DNA of 33,096 bases from JANNRA01 sp031401035 (GCA_031401035.1 JANNRA010000183.1:1-33096); one strand, 5' to 3'. Positions 15,828-25,060 are shown, counted from the stretch's first letter. Program-made: numbers and translations. The notes: generated by a model not told the origin, from the sequence alone.

Positions 15828-15847
15828 TTCTCGTGGCGGATTCCGTC
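15828..15847. repeat. Direct repeat, right copy, upstream of the epimerase gene
   Basis: Identical over 20 bp to 14670-14689, followed by a similar CTGTAG. It lies just upstream of the epimerase start, covering its probable leader and ribosome site. Together the copies bracket about 1.14 kb holding only the epimerase gene. Confidence 0.7.
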
Positions 15848-15912
15848 CGGCTGTAGGTCGTGCCTCCGGGCCGCTTCCTTTCGACCCTGGCACATGGGTG
15901 CCTCCCGCCGAC

Positions 15913-16572
15913 TTACCACCGATCAATCACCACGTTCTTGCGTGCAAAATAGTCGATATCGGCCTGATAGATATTTCTGATCTCGGCTTGCAGCGCCCGC
16001 TTGTCCCGCAGCAATGCCAACAGGGCGTCCTTGACGGCCCCGTCCGAGCGGTTACGCGCGTCGAAAGGGAAATGGATCTCGGTGATGTCGTGGAAACGCG
16101 CACTGTTGTCGAGGTCCACGAGATGATCCACTTTGGCGATACCGTAATACTCGAGAATGGTGCACTGGGGCAGGGTATGATTATTCATCATGTAAATAGC
16201 TGTGAGGACCCCAAGGTAGAACTCAAAGGCCTCGCGTATCTGGTTGTTGCCGAGGCGATGAAGGAACTGTCCGTAGTCCGCATGGCCGACCGCGTCCCTG
16301 ATATTGGCAAGCAGCCATCCCTGTTCCTGCTTATATCGTTCATCCGTGATGCACCAATTGATAAACGTGCTGACGACCCTGAGAAATATCTGTCTATAGA
16401 ACAGGATGACGGTGTCCTCGGGTGCAATCCGCAGGACAGTCTGGCTCTCCAGTAGGTTACTGCTCGAAAACCCGCACTTGTAATTGTTGATTACGACGCA
16501 GTCCGGACGGCGCAGCAGTCGCTTGAATCGGGAGTCATAGGCCTGAACGTCATCGGCAATTGGGAACGACAT
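15913..16572 (-). CDS. Sulfotransferase-like protein
   Basis: 219 residues. INNYKCGFSSSNLLES (28-43) resembles the 5'-phosphosulfate-binding loop (PKCGCTSL type), and VILFYRQIFLRVVSTF (55-70) resembles the 3'-phosphate motif (R60, S68) of the sulfotransferase family 2 style. The C-terminal IYQADIDYF matches the usual Y-x-x-D-x-x-x-F end. Such enzymes transfer sulfate from PAPS to glycans. The coding sequence is visibly richer in A/T than every neighbour, which suggests recent acquisition. It lies upstream of and co-oriented with the epimerase, about 95 bp away. The Lys in YKCG is retained; activity is plausible but the similarity is remote. Confidence 0.65.
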   Translation of the reverse strand: MSFPIADDVQAYDSRFKRLLRRPDCVVINNYKCGFSSSNLLESQTVLRIAPEDTVILFYRQIFLRVVSTFINWCITDERYKQEQGWLLANIRDAVGHADYGQFLHRLGNNQIREAFEFYLGVLTAIYMMNNHTLPQCTILEYYGIAKVDHLVDLDNSARFHDITEIHFPFDARNRSDGAVKDALLALLRDKRALQAEIRNIYQADIDYFARKNVVIDRW

Positions 16573-16724
16573 GGAGATCGCCTGAGGCTATGACTGCTGG
16601 CGGCAGCTGGTCAAGCGTGCGCTATTCGCGGGGGATTTCTGCGCTTCGTGTGATGTGCCGGGAGCTATGGTGACGCCGCGGCGCCATCTGCGGGCGAAGC
16701 CCGTCTATCCCAGGCATAGGCTCG

Positions 16725-16866
16725 TCAAGTGCGCCTGAGCGCGTGTTGCGACGTGCCTTCGGCTGCCTCGGTGCGCGCAAAACGTGAGCGGAACGCCAGG
16801 CGTCATGCCCTCGCGTGCCTCGCCGTGCCGCCTCGGCCCGCGGCGGTGATTTGCAGAATATTGGCA
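16725..16866. repeat. Degenerate fourth copy of the tRNA-Ser element end
   Basis: Starts with TCAAGTGCGCC (16725-16735) and, exactly 122 bp later, has TGATTTGCAGAATATTGGCA (16847-16866), identical to the arm of the copy at 25233. The first 36 nt also resemble the 25111 copy. The tRNA-Ser half present in the other three copies is missing here. The whole gap 16573-17023 holds no convincing gene; this repeat is its only recognisable content. It may be the worn outer end of a larger island reaching to the tRNA at 30.8 kb (inference). Confidence 0.7.
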
Positions 16867-17023
16867 ACTCACCTCCACCATACGACTCAGTATTGCCACC
16901 CGGTGGGCGACAACAAGGCTGGCGGTCAGGTCTTGTCGGAGGCGGCGACTAGGATTACGGGCCTCGATGGGGAGATCCGCTTGTCGTTCAGCAACCGAGC
17001 ACGGTGCGCCGCCGCACAGCGCC

Positions 17024-17902
17024 TCAGGCGCCGCGGGCGCGCTCCTCGAGCAGGTCGTCGCACAGTGACAGCACGTTGCGGAACTGGGTCGTCAGCGCCG
17101 GCCCGCCGGCGGCATAGCGGGCAAGGCGCTCCGGAGAAGACTCGATGCGTCCCAGCCGCTCGACGAGCTCCGTGCAGCGCCCCGACCGGGCCACCGCGAG
17201 GAAGCCATCGAGATGCGGCTCGAAATCCTTGCGGAAGAGGTAATCCGTCCGCGCGCGCTGGACGGCCAGCTCGCGCACCCGGTGGAGGGCGCGGAGATGG
17301 ATGCCATGATGGGTGGTGCGCAGGGGCGCCGGTCGCTCGGGAAGGCCGAGCGATTCGTCCAGCAACCGGTACAGGAGTTCCTCGTTATGCAGGTGCAGCG
17401 ACCCAACTTCGAGCTGCTCCCGATAGTGGAGCATGCGGGGAAGGATCCGGGGAAAGTACTCCTGGGCGCGGACGAAGTGGGAGATGCCGGCGACGAGAGT
17501 CGTCCCGGGCCGGACGCGGTTGCTGTACGGTCGGCCGATCTCCTCGCTGTGCCGAACGCGCGCGGCGCGCAGGCTCGGCTCCTGCCGGACGATGAGCATA
17601 TCCACGTCGCCAATGTAGACATTCTCGTAGCGGGCGAAGTCCTCATCGTAGAGGACCCAGCGCAGCGACTTGAGGCTCTGCGGATCGGCGGCGTCGTAGC
17701 GATAGGCGAGCGGGCGTGCGTCGATGCTTCCCAGGTCGCTGAGGGCGCCCAGCCCCTCGCGCACTTCCGCCCGCAGCGGAGCGCCTGCGTGGTAGAGGAT
17801 CACCTCGGCGTCGGGGTAGGCGTGCAGGGCAAAATAGGCGAAGAGCGGAAGGTACTCCTGGTAGCCGTCGTCGACCACGCCCACGAAACAGAGTGGCTTC
17901 AT
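17024..17902 (-). CDS. GT8-like glycosyltransferase
   Basis: 292 residues from ATG 17902 (MKPLCFVGVVDDGYQEYL). The N-terminal strand, the segment SLKSLRWVLYDEDFARYENVYIGDVDMLIV with its DVDM metal-binding DxD, and the later HNEELLYRLLDES helix fit a GT-A fold of the GT8 / nucleotide-diphospho-sugar transferase kind. The in-frame region upstream of the ATG is open but lies antisense to the divergent asparagine-synthase-like gene and looks non-coding. The two starts are 100 bp apart, leaving room for a shared divergent promoter. Donor and acceptor unknown. Confidence 0.78.
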   Translation of the reverse strand: MKPLCFVGVVDDGYQEYLPLFAYFALHAYPDAEVILYHAGAPLRAEVREGLGALSDLGSIDARPLAYRYDAADPQSLKSLRWVLYDEDFARYENVYIGDVDMLIVRQEPSLRAARVRHSEEIGRPYSNRVRPGTTLVAGISHFVRAQEYFPRILPRMLHYREQLEVGSLHLHNEELLYRLLDESLGLPERPAPLRTTHHGIHLRALHRVRELAVQRARTDYLFRKDFEPHLDGFLAVARSGRCTELVERLGRIESSPERLARYAAGGPALTTQFRNVLSLCDDLLEERARGA

Positions 17903-18001
17903 GGCCCAGAGCCATGTCGCGGTCCGGGCGAGGAACGCAAGCGCCGCCGATTGCGCCCGCCATCGGACACGGCGTAGTCGGTCGCCGCTCGGTCCACTCT
18001 C

Positions 18002-19720
18002 ATGGGCGCTTTCTTCCTCCTGCGCCGTGCGCACGCCACGGATGTCGACGCGCGGCGAGCAATCTTGCTCGCCGAGCTCGAACGCCAGGGATTCCGCCGG
18101 CCGCAGCGGATCGACACGCCTGACTGCGAGATCCACCTCTTCCCCTCGCTCGTCACTGGCGAGCGGAACGCGTATCGCGATTCCGACGATCACTTCTGTC
18201 TCTCGGTTGGCACCTTCGTCTATCGGGAAGAAACCGGCACCGCCGCCCTGCGGCACTTCCTCGCTGACTTCGAGTGGCCGCATGTCCCGTGGGACGAGAT
18301 CTGCGGCCACTTCTGCCTCCTCGTGCGCACGCGCGGGCGACTGCACCTCGTCACCGACCGCCTCGGCCTGTACAAAGTGTACCGCAACACCGACGCCTCC
18401 GTCGTCTCGAGCTCATTCCTGGCGCTGGCCGCGGTCTCGCCACAACGCACCGTCGATCTCCAGAGCGCGTACGAGTACGTCTTCCAGGGCGCGACCTTCG
18501 GGACGAAAACGATCTTCCGAGAGGTCGATCTCCTCGACCCCGACGCACTCCTGAGCATCGGCCCCGGCGGCGCCGCCACACGGGCTCTCGCGCCGCTCCC
18601 TCGGGGCTTCAGCGACGCCGGCTTCGACGAGTTGCGCGACGCGAACCTGGCCGCCCTGCGGCGCTACTTCTCGATCGTCGCACACGCCGCCTCGAACGGG
18701 GTCAGCTCGGCGCTCACCGGCGGTTACGACTCGCGCCTCACGCTCGCCCTGCTGCGCGAGCGCGGCCTGCGCCCGTACCTCTATGTCTATGGCGCGGAGC
18801 GGGACTGCGACGTGCAAGTCGCCCGTCGCATCGCGGCCGGCGAGGGCATCCCCCTGGTGCACACGGACCGGCGAGCAGGTCCGCACCTCGACCGCGACGC
18901 GCTCGCCGCCGCCGTCGAGACCAACTATCGCGTCTTCGACGGCTACCCGGTCGACGGAATCGTCGACGACGGAAGTGATCTCCGGACGCGCCGCGAGCGC
19001 TGCCTTAACGGCGGGCTGATGCTGAATGGAATCGGCGGAGAGCTCTACCGCCGGCCCGACCTCCCCAACCGGCCTCACCCAACCGTCGACGTCGTGTGGC
19101 GGTTCTTCTGCGGCTTCGACCCGCTCGACTGCACCGATGCATTTCGCGAGGATGAGTACTGCGCGGCGATCGGCCGCACACTGAAACGCGCGGTGGGCGC
19201 GGAATCCGATCTGCTCAGCCGACCGGTCGTCTCCCTGGTCGTCCCGGCGTTCTATTACCGCTACTGGGCGGGCCGGAACAGCAGCGTCAACAACCGCCTC
19301 GGGCGAGCGCTGCAACCGTTCTGCGACTTCTCCCTCGTGCGCGAGTCCGTCCGCATCCCGGTCGCCGCGCGCGCGTACGGCGCCTTCGAGGCGGCGCTGA
19401 TCCGCTCCGTCGATCCGCGCCTCGCCGCCTACGAGTCCTGCTACGGCCACGACTTCGCCCACCCTCCGCCGCTGGCGCACGTCGTGCGCGAATGGCGGGC
19501 GATGGTGCGGCCGGCGATTCACTACCGCTACGGGTTCGTCGGGCGGGGGCAGGAGCGCCCCTACTGGCTTGATCCGCCTGCTGTCGGCGCCCTGGTGGAC
19601 CCGGAGTTTCCCTACCTGCGCCGGCTCTTCCACCTCGACCGCAGCTTCGGCGCGCTCCGCTTCAACCGGATCTGTACGCTCGAATATCTCTTCGAGCGCT
19701 GCTCTGCCGAGTTGCCCTGA
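18002..19720 (+). CDS. Asparagine-synthase-like protein without the glutaminase Cys
   Basis: 572 residues. The C-terminal synthetase domain is recognised by SSALTGGYDSRLTLALL (235-251, the PP-loop ATP site SGGxDS with Ala-Leu-Thr variation) and NGIGGELYRRP. The N-terminal half keeps the outline of the Ntn-hydrolase domain (DHFCLSVGTFVYRE, CGHFCLLVRTRGRLHLVTDRLGLYKVY), but the protein starts MGAFF rather than MCG, so the catalytic Cys2 of class II glutamine amidotransferases is absent. Such proteins activate a carboxylate by adenylation: in lasso-peptide systems for macrolactam formation, in glycan loci sometimes for amidation. It sits divergent to a GT8-like gene and heads a GT series, so amide or amidine formation on a sugar, or peptide ligation, are both possible. 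Confidence 0.8.
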   Translation: MGAFFLLRRAHATDVDARRAILLAELERQGFRRPQRIDTPDCEIHLFPSLVTGERNAYRDSDDHFCLSVGTFVYREETGTAALRHFLADFEWPHVPWDEICGHFCLLVRTRGRLHLVTDRLGLYKVYRNTDASVVSSSFLALAAVSPQRTVDLQSAYEYVFQGATFGTKTIFREVDLLDPDALLSIGPGGAATRALAPLPRGFSDAGFDELRDANLAALRRYFSIVAHAASNGVSSALTGGYDSRLTLALLRERGLRPYLYVYGAERDCDVQVARRIAAGEGIPLVHTDRRAGPHLDRDALAAAVETNYRVFDGYPVDGIVDDGSDLRTRRERCLNGGLMLNGIGGELYRRPDLPNRPHPTVDVVWRFFCGFDPLDCTDAFREDEYCAAIGRTLKRAVGAESDLLSRPVVSLVVPAFYYRYWAGRNSSVNNRLGRALQPFCDFSLVRESVRIPVAARAYGAFEAALIRSVDPRLAAYESCYGHDFAHPPPLAHVVREWRAMVRPAIHYRYGFVGRGQERPYWLDPPAVGALVDPEFPYLRRLFHLDRSFGALRFNRICTLEYLFERCSAELP

Positions 19721-19805
19721 GGGCTGGCTCGCGGACCGCCACGGTCTTGCGGATCAGCGCCCGCGGTGTCAGTTGAGGGCCGCCCCCCACCACCGAGACA
19801 GAGTC

Positions 19806-21539
19806 GTGCCGACGCTGAAGATCCTCTACGATGTCGACGGCTGGGCCTATCATCACCGTGCCCGGGCGTTGCAGAACCACGTGCCGGCGGACTTCGACGT
19901 CTCGCTCGCCCGCCTGTCGCGGCTCGACCGGCCGCACGACACTGCGGTGGCGCTCGGCACGGAGGAACCCGACCTCGTCTTCGTTCTCTCGACGCCGGCG
20001 ATCGCGGCGGTGCGCCGGGCCGTCGATGCGCGCGGTTGGCGGACGAAGCTGGTCGGTTCATGGAATGCCGGTTGGCCGCGGCAGATTCCCCTCTTCTTCG
20101 AGGCCTACCGACAGGCCGACGCGATGGTGATCAACAGCGCAACCGCGTGGAGGCGGGTCGGACGCCTGCCGCGCACGTACCTGCTGCCAAACGGCGTCGA
20201 CCGCGACGTCTTCCGGGTCCTGACGCCGATCGAGGCGCGTGCGCCCAGGGTACTCTGGACGGGCTCGCAGCTGGGGCGCCAACGCAAGGGATACGATCGG
20301 CTGTTGGTTCCGCTCCGACGGCGCCTACGCGAGCTCGGGATCGACTGCGAGTGGGACCTGCTGGATTCGTACGCCGCCGACAAGCGCCCTCCGGAGGCCA
20401 TGGCCGCATGGTACAACACTGCCACCGTCCTCGTCTGCGCCAGCGCCGCGGAGGGTACGCCGAACCCGGCCCTCGAAGCCGCGGCGTGCGGGTGCACCGT
20501 CGTCTCGACGCCGGTCGGCAACATGCCGGAGCTGATCCGCGACGGCGAGAACGGCTACCTCGTCGCACGCACCCTCGATGCGCTCGTCGAGGGCGTGCGC
20601 ACGGCGTGCGCGAACCACCGGCGACTCGCCACGGAAATGCTGCAGGACATCCGGCTCTGGGATTGGCGCCAGCGCAGCCCGCCCTTTTTCGACGCGTTCC
20701 GCGAGATCCTCTCCGCTCGCCAGCCGGCGCCGGTGTCGAGGCTCGACCTATCGGACCGGGTTACGGCGTTCGTCACCACCGTCGGCGCGCCCAGCTACAC
20801 GACCTGCCTCGATCTGTTGCGGCTGCAGGACTGCACCTTCCGCCTCGAGGTCATCGATCGCATGGCGCCGATGAGCGCCGCCTTCCAGCACATGTTGGAC
20901 CGCTGCCAGACGCCGTTCTTCGTGCAGGTCGACGAGGACATGCTGCTCCATCCGCACGCCGTCCGTACGTTGTACGAACGGATGGCGGCAGGGGACGACC
21001 GCGTCGCCATGGTCATCGGCGATCTCCACGACGCCCACCTCGAACGCCGCATCCACGGCGTGAAGATCTACCGGCACGAGATCGCCCGGCGCTACCCGTT
21101 CACCGAAGTACAGTCGTTCGAGAAGCTGCAGGCGCGCCAGATGAAGGCGGATGGCTACGTGATCGATGCGGGCGGTCGCGGCGATGGGCCGCCCGACGAC
21201 GGTATTCTCGGACTGCATGGCACGCACTGGACGGCGCGCTCGATCTACGAGCGCTATGCGACGCTGGAGAGCCGGCGCCGGCGCGATCCGAAGGCGCTCG
21301 CCTGGTTCGAGCCATACCCAGCCGTCTTCCTCGAGCGGGTGCTGGAGGATCCGGCGGAGCAGAATGTCGCGGCGCTGATGGGGGTGTTGTCAGCGGCGCT
21401 CCTCTCTCCCGACGGTCCCGGCGCGGCGAAGGACTTCCGTGTCTCTGCGGCGCCGCCCGGGTTCGCCGCCGCGCAGCGGTTCTTCGAAGACCTGCGCCCG
21501 CGCCGGGACCGCGGCGCGGGCACCGGCGGCGTCCCATGA
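19806..21539 (+). CDS. Two-domain glycosyltransferase (GT4 plus GT2-like)
   Basis: 577 residues from GTG 19806 (VPTLKILYDVDGWAYHHRA), 85 nt after the asparagine-synthase-like gene. Residues 1 to about 300 form a GT-B group 1 transferase, with LLPNGVDRDVF (126-136) and the EGTPNPALEAAACGCTVVS donor-site motif (216-234, including the E-x7-E pair). Residues about 316-500 look like a GT-A partner with VQVDEDMLLH (373-382), where DED is the likely metal motif. Starts in this frame before 19806 overlap the preceding gene and look spurious; TTG 19773 is possible. The fusion suggests two consecutive sugar additions by one polypeptide (inference). Confidence 0.8.
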   Translation: MPTLKILYDVDGWAYHHRARALQNHVPADFDVSLARLSRLDRPHDTAVALGTEEPDLVFVLSTPAIAAVRRAVDARGWRTKLVGSWNAGWPRQIPLFFEAYRQADAMVINSATAWRRVGRLPRTYLLPNGVDRDVFRVLTPIEARAPRVLWTGSQLGRQRKGYDRLLVPLRRRLRELGIDCEWDLLDSYAADKRPPEAMAAWYNTATVLVCASAAEGTPNPALEAAACGCTVVSTPVGNMPELIRDGENGYLVARTLDALVEGVRTACANHRRLATEMLQDIRLWDWRQRSPPFFDAFREILSARQPAPVSRLDLSDRVTAFVTTVGAPSYTTCLDLLRLQDCTFRLEVIDRMAPMSAAFQHMLDRCQTPFFVQVDEDMLLHPHAVRTLYERMAAGDDRVAMVIGDLHDAHLERRIHGVKIYRHEIARRYPFTEVQSFEKLQARQMKADGYVIDAGGRGDGPPDDGILGLHGTHWTARSIYERYATLESRRRRDPKALAWFEPYPAVFLERVLEDPAEQNVAALMGVLSAALLSPDGPGAAKDFRVSAAPPGFAAAQRFFEDLRPRRDRGAGTGGVP

Positions 21540-21600
21540 TGCCGCACGGCCTCGACGGCGGCACCGCCGGCGCGCCACTCCGCCGCCGAACCCGCGCCGC

Positions 21601-22710
21601 ATGACCCGGCGCCGTCGCCTTCTGTCGCTCTGCCATGGTGTCCCCGAGTGGGGAAATGCCAACCCCTGGGCCTACGCGCTGCACGAGATCCTCGCTGAGG
21701 CGGGGTTCGAGGTGCTGCTCGTCAACCTCCTTGCCGATTCCGACGTCTTCTACTTCCGTCACCTGCTTGGTCACGAATGCGAAGATCCACGACGGCTCGG
21801 CAACGTGCGGCGCTGCCCGATCGACGATCCGATCCTGCGCGGGGAAAGCGCGCTCAGGGACACGGTCGCCTCGTTCGCACCCGATGTCGCCATCGCCTGG
21901 GAAACCACCACCGCGCGCCTGCTGCGGCGGGCTGCGGCGCAGCTCCCTCTCGTCCTCGTGGGCACGCACTGCGCGCGGCTCGAACGGCTGATCGCGGACG
22001 GCGCCGTGCGCGACTTTCTCGACTTTCGCTCGGCCGTCGAGCGGGGGGTGAGATTCCCGGTCGACGGAGACGACCCCGAACTGGATGCGATCGAGGCCTG
22101 CGACCTGATGATCCTCCCCTCCGAGCTCGCTCGCTTCACGCAGGGGCACCTCTTTCCGGCGCACGCGGGAAAGATGTACGCCCGCGCGATCTCGGCCGCC
22201 GAGCCAATGCGCGCCGAGGCGAGTCGCTTCCTCAACCTCCGGCGCCCCTTCGCCGACCGCGACATCGACGTGCTGTTCGTCGCCGGTCGGTGGGACGCCG
22301 CGGCGCGGCCGCTCCGGCTGGTCGACCGGGTCTGCGCCCGCTTCCCGCATCTGCGGGTCGAGCTCGTCGGTGAGAGCACTGCGCTGACGCGCGCCCGCCA
22401 CCTCGGCGCGCGCCCGCGCCGCGCCCTGTACGAGATTCTCGGACGCACCAAGGTCGTCGTCGCGCCCGGACTCGCCGACCCGGCCCCGGCGGGCCTGTTC
22501 GAGGCATCCGTCATGGCGTGCAACCTGGTCGCGTCCCCGAACTGCGGCCTCTGGGGACTCTGCCCCGAAGCGCTGCGGGTTCCTGACGCCTCGCACTCCG
22601 CATTCGTCGAACGTGTGGAGCACGCCCTCGCGCGGCCGCTTCCCGACCATCGGCACCGCTTCCTGGACGGCGGCACGTCTGAGCTCGTCGAGACGCTCGC
22701 GGCCATTTGA
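21601..22710 (+). CDS. Glycosyltransferase, GT-B group 1 (CgeB-like)
   Basis: 369 residues from ATG 21601, 61 nt after the previous stop. The N-terminal LLSLCHGVPEWGNANPWAYALHEILAEAG is a Rossmann start with a Gly-rich turn, DIDVLFVAGRWDAAARPLRL marks the second Rossmann domain, and GLADPAPAGLFEASVMACNLVAS matches the donor-binding helix of glycosyl transferases group 1. The stop overlaps an alternative TTG start of the next gene (TTGA), suggesting co-expression. No signal peptide or membrane segment, so it is probably cytosolic. Confidence 0.77.
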   Translation: MTRRRRLLSLCHGVPEWGNANPWAYALHEILAEAGFEVLLVNLLADSDVFYFRHLLGHECEDPRRLGNVRRCPIDDPILRGESALRDTVASFAPDVAIAWETTTARLLRRAAAQLPLVLVGTHCARLERLIADGAVRDFLDFRSAVERGVRFPVDGDDPELDAIEACDLMILPSELARFTQGHLFPAHAGKMYARAISAAEPMRAEASRFLNLRRPFADRDIDVLFVAGRWDAAARPLRLVDRVCARFPHLRVELVGESTALTRARHLGARPRRALYEILGRTKVVVAPGLADPAPAGLFEASVMACNLVASPNCGLWGLCPEALRVPDASHSAFVERVEHALARPLPDHRHRFLDGGTSELVETLAAI

Positions 22711-22724
22711 CCGCGCCGCTCCGC

Positions 22725-25043
22725 ATGACACGCTTCACCCGCCCGGCGCCACGGGACGACGGCTCGCAGGATGACGCGCTGCGCTCGACGCCGGCGGTGA
22801 CCGTCGCCATGCCGGCCTATGATGCCGCGCCGTTCATTCGACGAGCCATCGAGAGCGTGCTGGAGCAGCGGGACGTCGATCTCGAGCTGATCGTCATCGA
22901 CGACGGGTCCGCAGACGACACGGCGGCGATCGCGGAGTCAGTTGCCGACCCACGGCTCCACGTGCTCCGAAATCCCCGCCGCCGGGGAATCGGCGCGTGT
23001 CACAACATCGCGCTGCGACACAGCCGGATGCCGTACGTCGCCCACGTCGACGCTGACGACTACATTCTCCCGGGGGCGCTGCGCAGACTGCTCGATGCCC
23101 TGGCCGACGACCCGACCGCCGGCCAGGCGCATTGCTACTACTTCGACGTCGACCGCGACGGGCTCACCACCAGGAGCGCGTTCGCGCAGCGCTGGCGCCT
23201 CTTTCGACGTGATCGTCCGCCGACCTTGGACTATCGCCAGGCCCTACAGACGCGCAGCGTCGCGAACGCGCTGCGCATCTTTCCACGCCGGGTGTTGGAG
23301 GAGCTCGGCGGCTTCGACGAGCGCCTGCCGTTCGCCGTCGACTACGACATGGCGCTGCGCGTCGCCGACCGTCACCGGATCGTGCTCGTCCCCGAGTTTC
23401 TGTATGCGCGCCGATTGCACCGAACCAACACGGTCGCGAGCCTGCGCTTCAAGGCGCTGCGGCTGTGGTGGGTGAAGTACGGCGTACGCCGGCGCTTGAT
23501 CCGCGACGGTCGGATCTCGTTCGCAACCAACGCGCGTTTCGCCCTCTGGAGCCTGCTCCGCGGTCAGGGAGGCGAGGCGTTGCGCACCTATCGCGCCGCG
23601 CTCGCCCGCCGCGGTCGGCACCTCGCAGCCGTCGCCCGCTGGCGGCTCTGGGCCCCGCTGTCGGCGAGGCTGTACCGGTGGGTGACGGACCGCTTGTCGG
23701 GGTGGCCATTGCCCGCGGCGGGGCATCGCGCCGCGCCGCCCGCCAACGCGCGGGTGGTGTACTACCTACGCCGCTACCCCGCATCGAGCGAGACCTTCAT
23801 TCAACGCGAGGTGGCGGCGCTGCGCGAGCACGGCGTGCGCCTCGACGTCGTCGCCGAGGAACCGCACGATCCCGAGCTCTTCGACGACGAAGCGCGCGCC
23901 GCCGCCGCCCTGGCCGTCCATCTCGGCCCGCCGGGGACAGGCGCGCCACCAGCCCTGCTGGCGTTCCTCGTCCGCCGTCCCTGGACCGTCGCGCGTGTGT
24001 ACGGCTACGTGCTCTGCCGGCGCCACGCGGAGGAGAAGGCGTTCACCTCGGATCGCGCCATCTGGCACCGGGCGCTCCGGCTGGCCGGCGTCCTCGTCGA
24101 GCGCGGCGCGACGCACGTGCATGCGCCCTGGGCCACCGGCGACGCCCTCGTCGCCCTGCTGGCCGCACGGCTGGCCGGCGTCGGCTTCTCCGTGCAGGCG
24201 CGCGCCTCCGACCTCTACAAGGATACGTCGCAACAGGGTCTCGAGGAACGCCTCGGTCACACCGATTTCATCATCACCAATGCCTATTACAATGAGGGGA
24301 CAATCCGTTCGCGGCTGCCGCCCGGCACGATGACGCCGATCCATACCATCTACGAGGGCGTCGACCTGCGACGGTTGCAGCCTGTGACCCGGGGCGCGAA
24401 CGCCATTCCGCTCATTCTCTCGGTGGCACGGCTCGTCGAGCCCAAGGGCTTGGACGTCCTCCTCCGCGCCTGCCGTATCCTCAAGGACGCCGGCCGCGCG
24501 TTTCGCTGTGAGATCGTCGGCGGCAGGGCGGCGAGGGAGATGAATCACTATTTGTTGCTCCGGAAGCTGCACCGCGCGCTCGACTTGGAAGACGACGTGC
24601 ACTTCCTCGGCCCACGCCCCTTCGCCGCGGTGCTGGCGAAGTACGCCGAGGCCGACGTCTACGTCCTGCCCGCGGTTCGCGCGTCGGACGGACGGCGCGA
24701 CGTCACGCCGAACACCGTCATCGAAGCCATGGCCATGCGACTGCCCATCGTCAGCAGTCGCTCGGGAGCGATCCCGGAGCTGATCGACGATGGGGTCAGC
24801 GGTTTGCTGGTGCCGCCGCGAGACGAGACGGCCCTGGCAGACGCCCTGGCCCGCCTGCTCGACGACCGCGATCTGCGCCGCACCCTGGGCGCAGCCGCGC
24901 GCACCGCCGCGGAGGAGCGTTTCGACATTCAACGGAACGTGGCGCGATACGCCGCGCTGTTCGGCGGGCAGCGTTCGATTGGTCCGCGACCAGCAACGCC
25001 GGGCGGTCAATCACGCCGGGGGCTCGACCCCGTCAGCCATTGA
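22725..25043 (+). CDS. GT2-GT4 fusion glycosyltransferase
   Basis: About 772 residues from ATG 22725; TTG 22707, overlapping the previous stop by 4 nt, is an alternative adding 6 residues. After a short leader, a GT2 domain starts at TVAMPAYDAAPFIRRAIESV with IVIDDGSADDT and HVDADDYI (DxD), as in cell-surface glycan synthases. From about residue 340 a GT4 domain follows: VVYYLRRYPASSETFIQREV, HAPWATGDALVALLAARLAG, IYEGVDLRRLQP, LILSVARLVEPKGLDVLLRA and TPNTVIEAMAMRLPIVSS, all typical of group 1 transferases. The reading frame ends only 18 bp before the first tRNA-Ser fragment, and the last residues (GPRPATPGGQSRRG) look like an added tail, so element integration may have replaced the original end. 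Confidence 0.85.
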   Translation: MTRFTRPAPRDDGSQDDALRSTPAVTVAMPAYDAAPFIRRAIESVLEQRDVDLELIVIDDGSADDTAAIAESVADPRLHVLRNPRRRGIGACHNIALRHSRMPYVAHVDADDYILPGALRRLLDALADDPTAGQAHCYYFDVDRDGLTTRSAFAQRWRLFRRDRPPTLDYRQALQTRSVANALRIFPRRVLEELGGFDERLPFAVDYDMALRVADRHRIVLVPEFLYARRLHRTNTVASLRFKALRLWWVKYGVRRRLIRDGRISFATNARFALWSLLRGQGGEALRTYRAALARRGRHLAAVARWRLWAPLSARLYRWVTDRLSGWPLPAAGHRAAPPANARVVYYLRRYPASSETFIQREVAALREHGVRLDVVAEEPHDPELFDDEARAAAALAVHLGPPGTGAPPALLAFLVRRPWTVARVYGYVLCRRHAEEKAFTSDRAIWHRALRLAGVLVERGATHVHAPWATGDALVALLAARLAGVGFSVQARASDLYKDTSQQGLEERLGHTDFIITNAYYNEGTIRSRLPPGTMTPIHTIYEGVDLRRLQPVTRGANAIPLILSVARLVEPKGLDVLLRACRILKDAGRAFRCEIVGGRAAREMNHYLLLRKLHRALDLEDDVHFLGPRPFAAVLAKYAEADVYVLPAVRASDGRRDVTPNTVIEAMAMRLPIVSSRSGAIPELIDDGVSGLLVPPRDETALADALARLLDDRDLRRTLGAAARTAAEERFDIQRNVARYAALFGGQRSIGPRPATPGGQSRRGLDPVSH

Positions 25044-25060
25044 CCGCGTTAGGGTTGAGA

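Noticed and set aside
16680..16725. Possible tRNA fragment left of the fourth element end
   Set aside because: A GCGGGC-GAA-GCCCGT hairpin is present, but no T-arm GGTTCGAAT-type sequence or acceptor stem can be seen.
16622..16899. Small minus-strand frames in the gap before the GT8-like gene
   Set aside because: No similarity to known proteins, and they cross the element-end repeat at 16725-16866.
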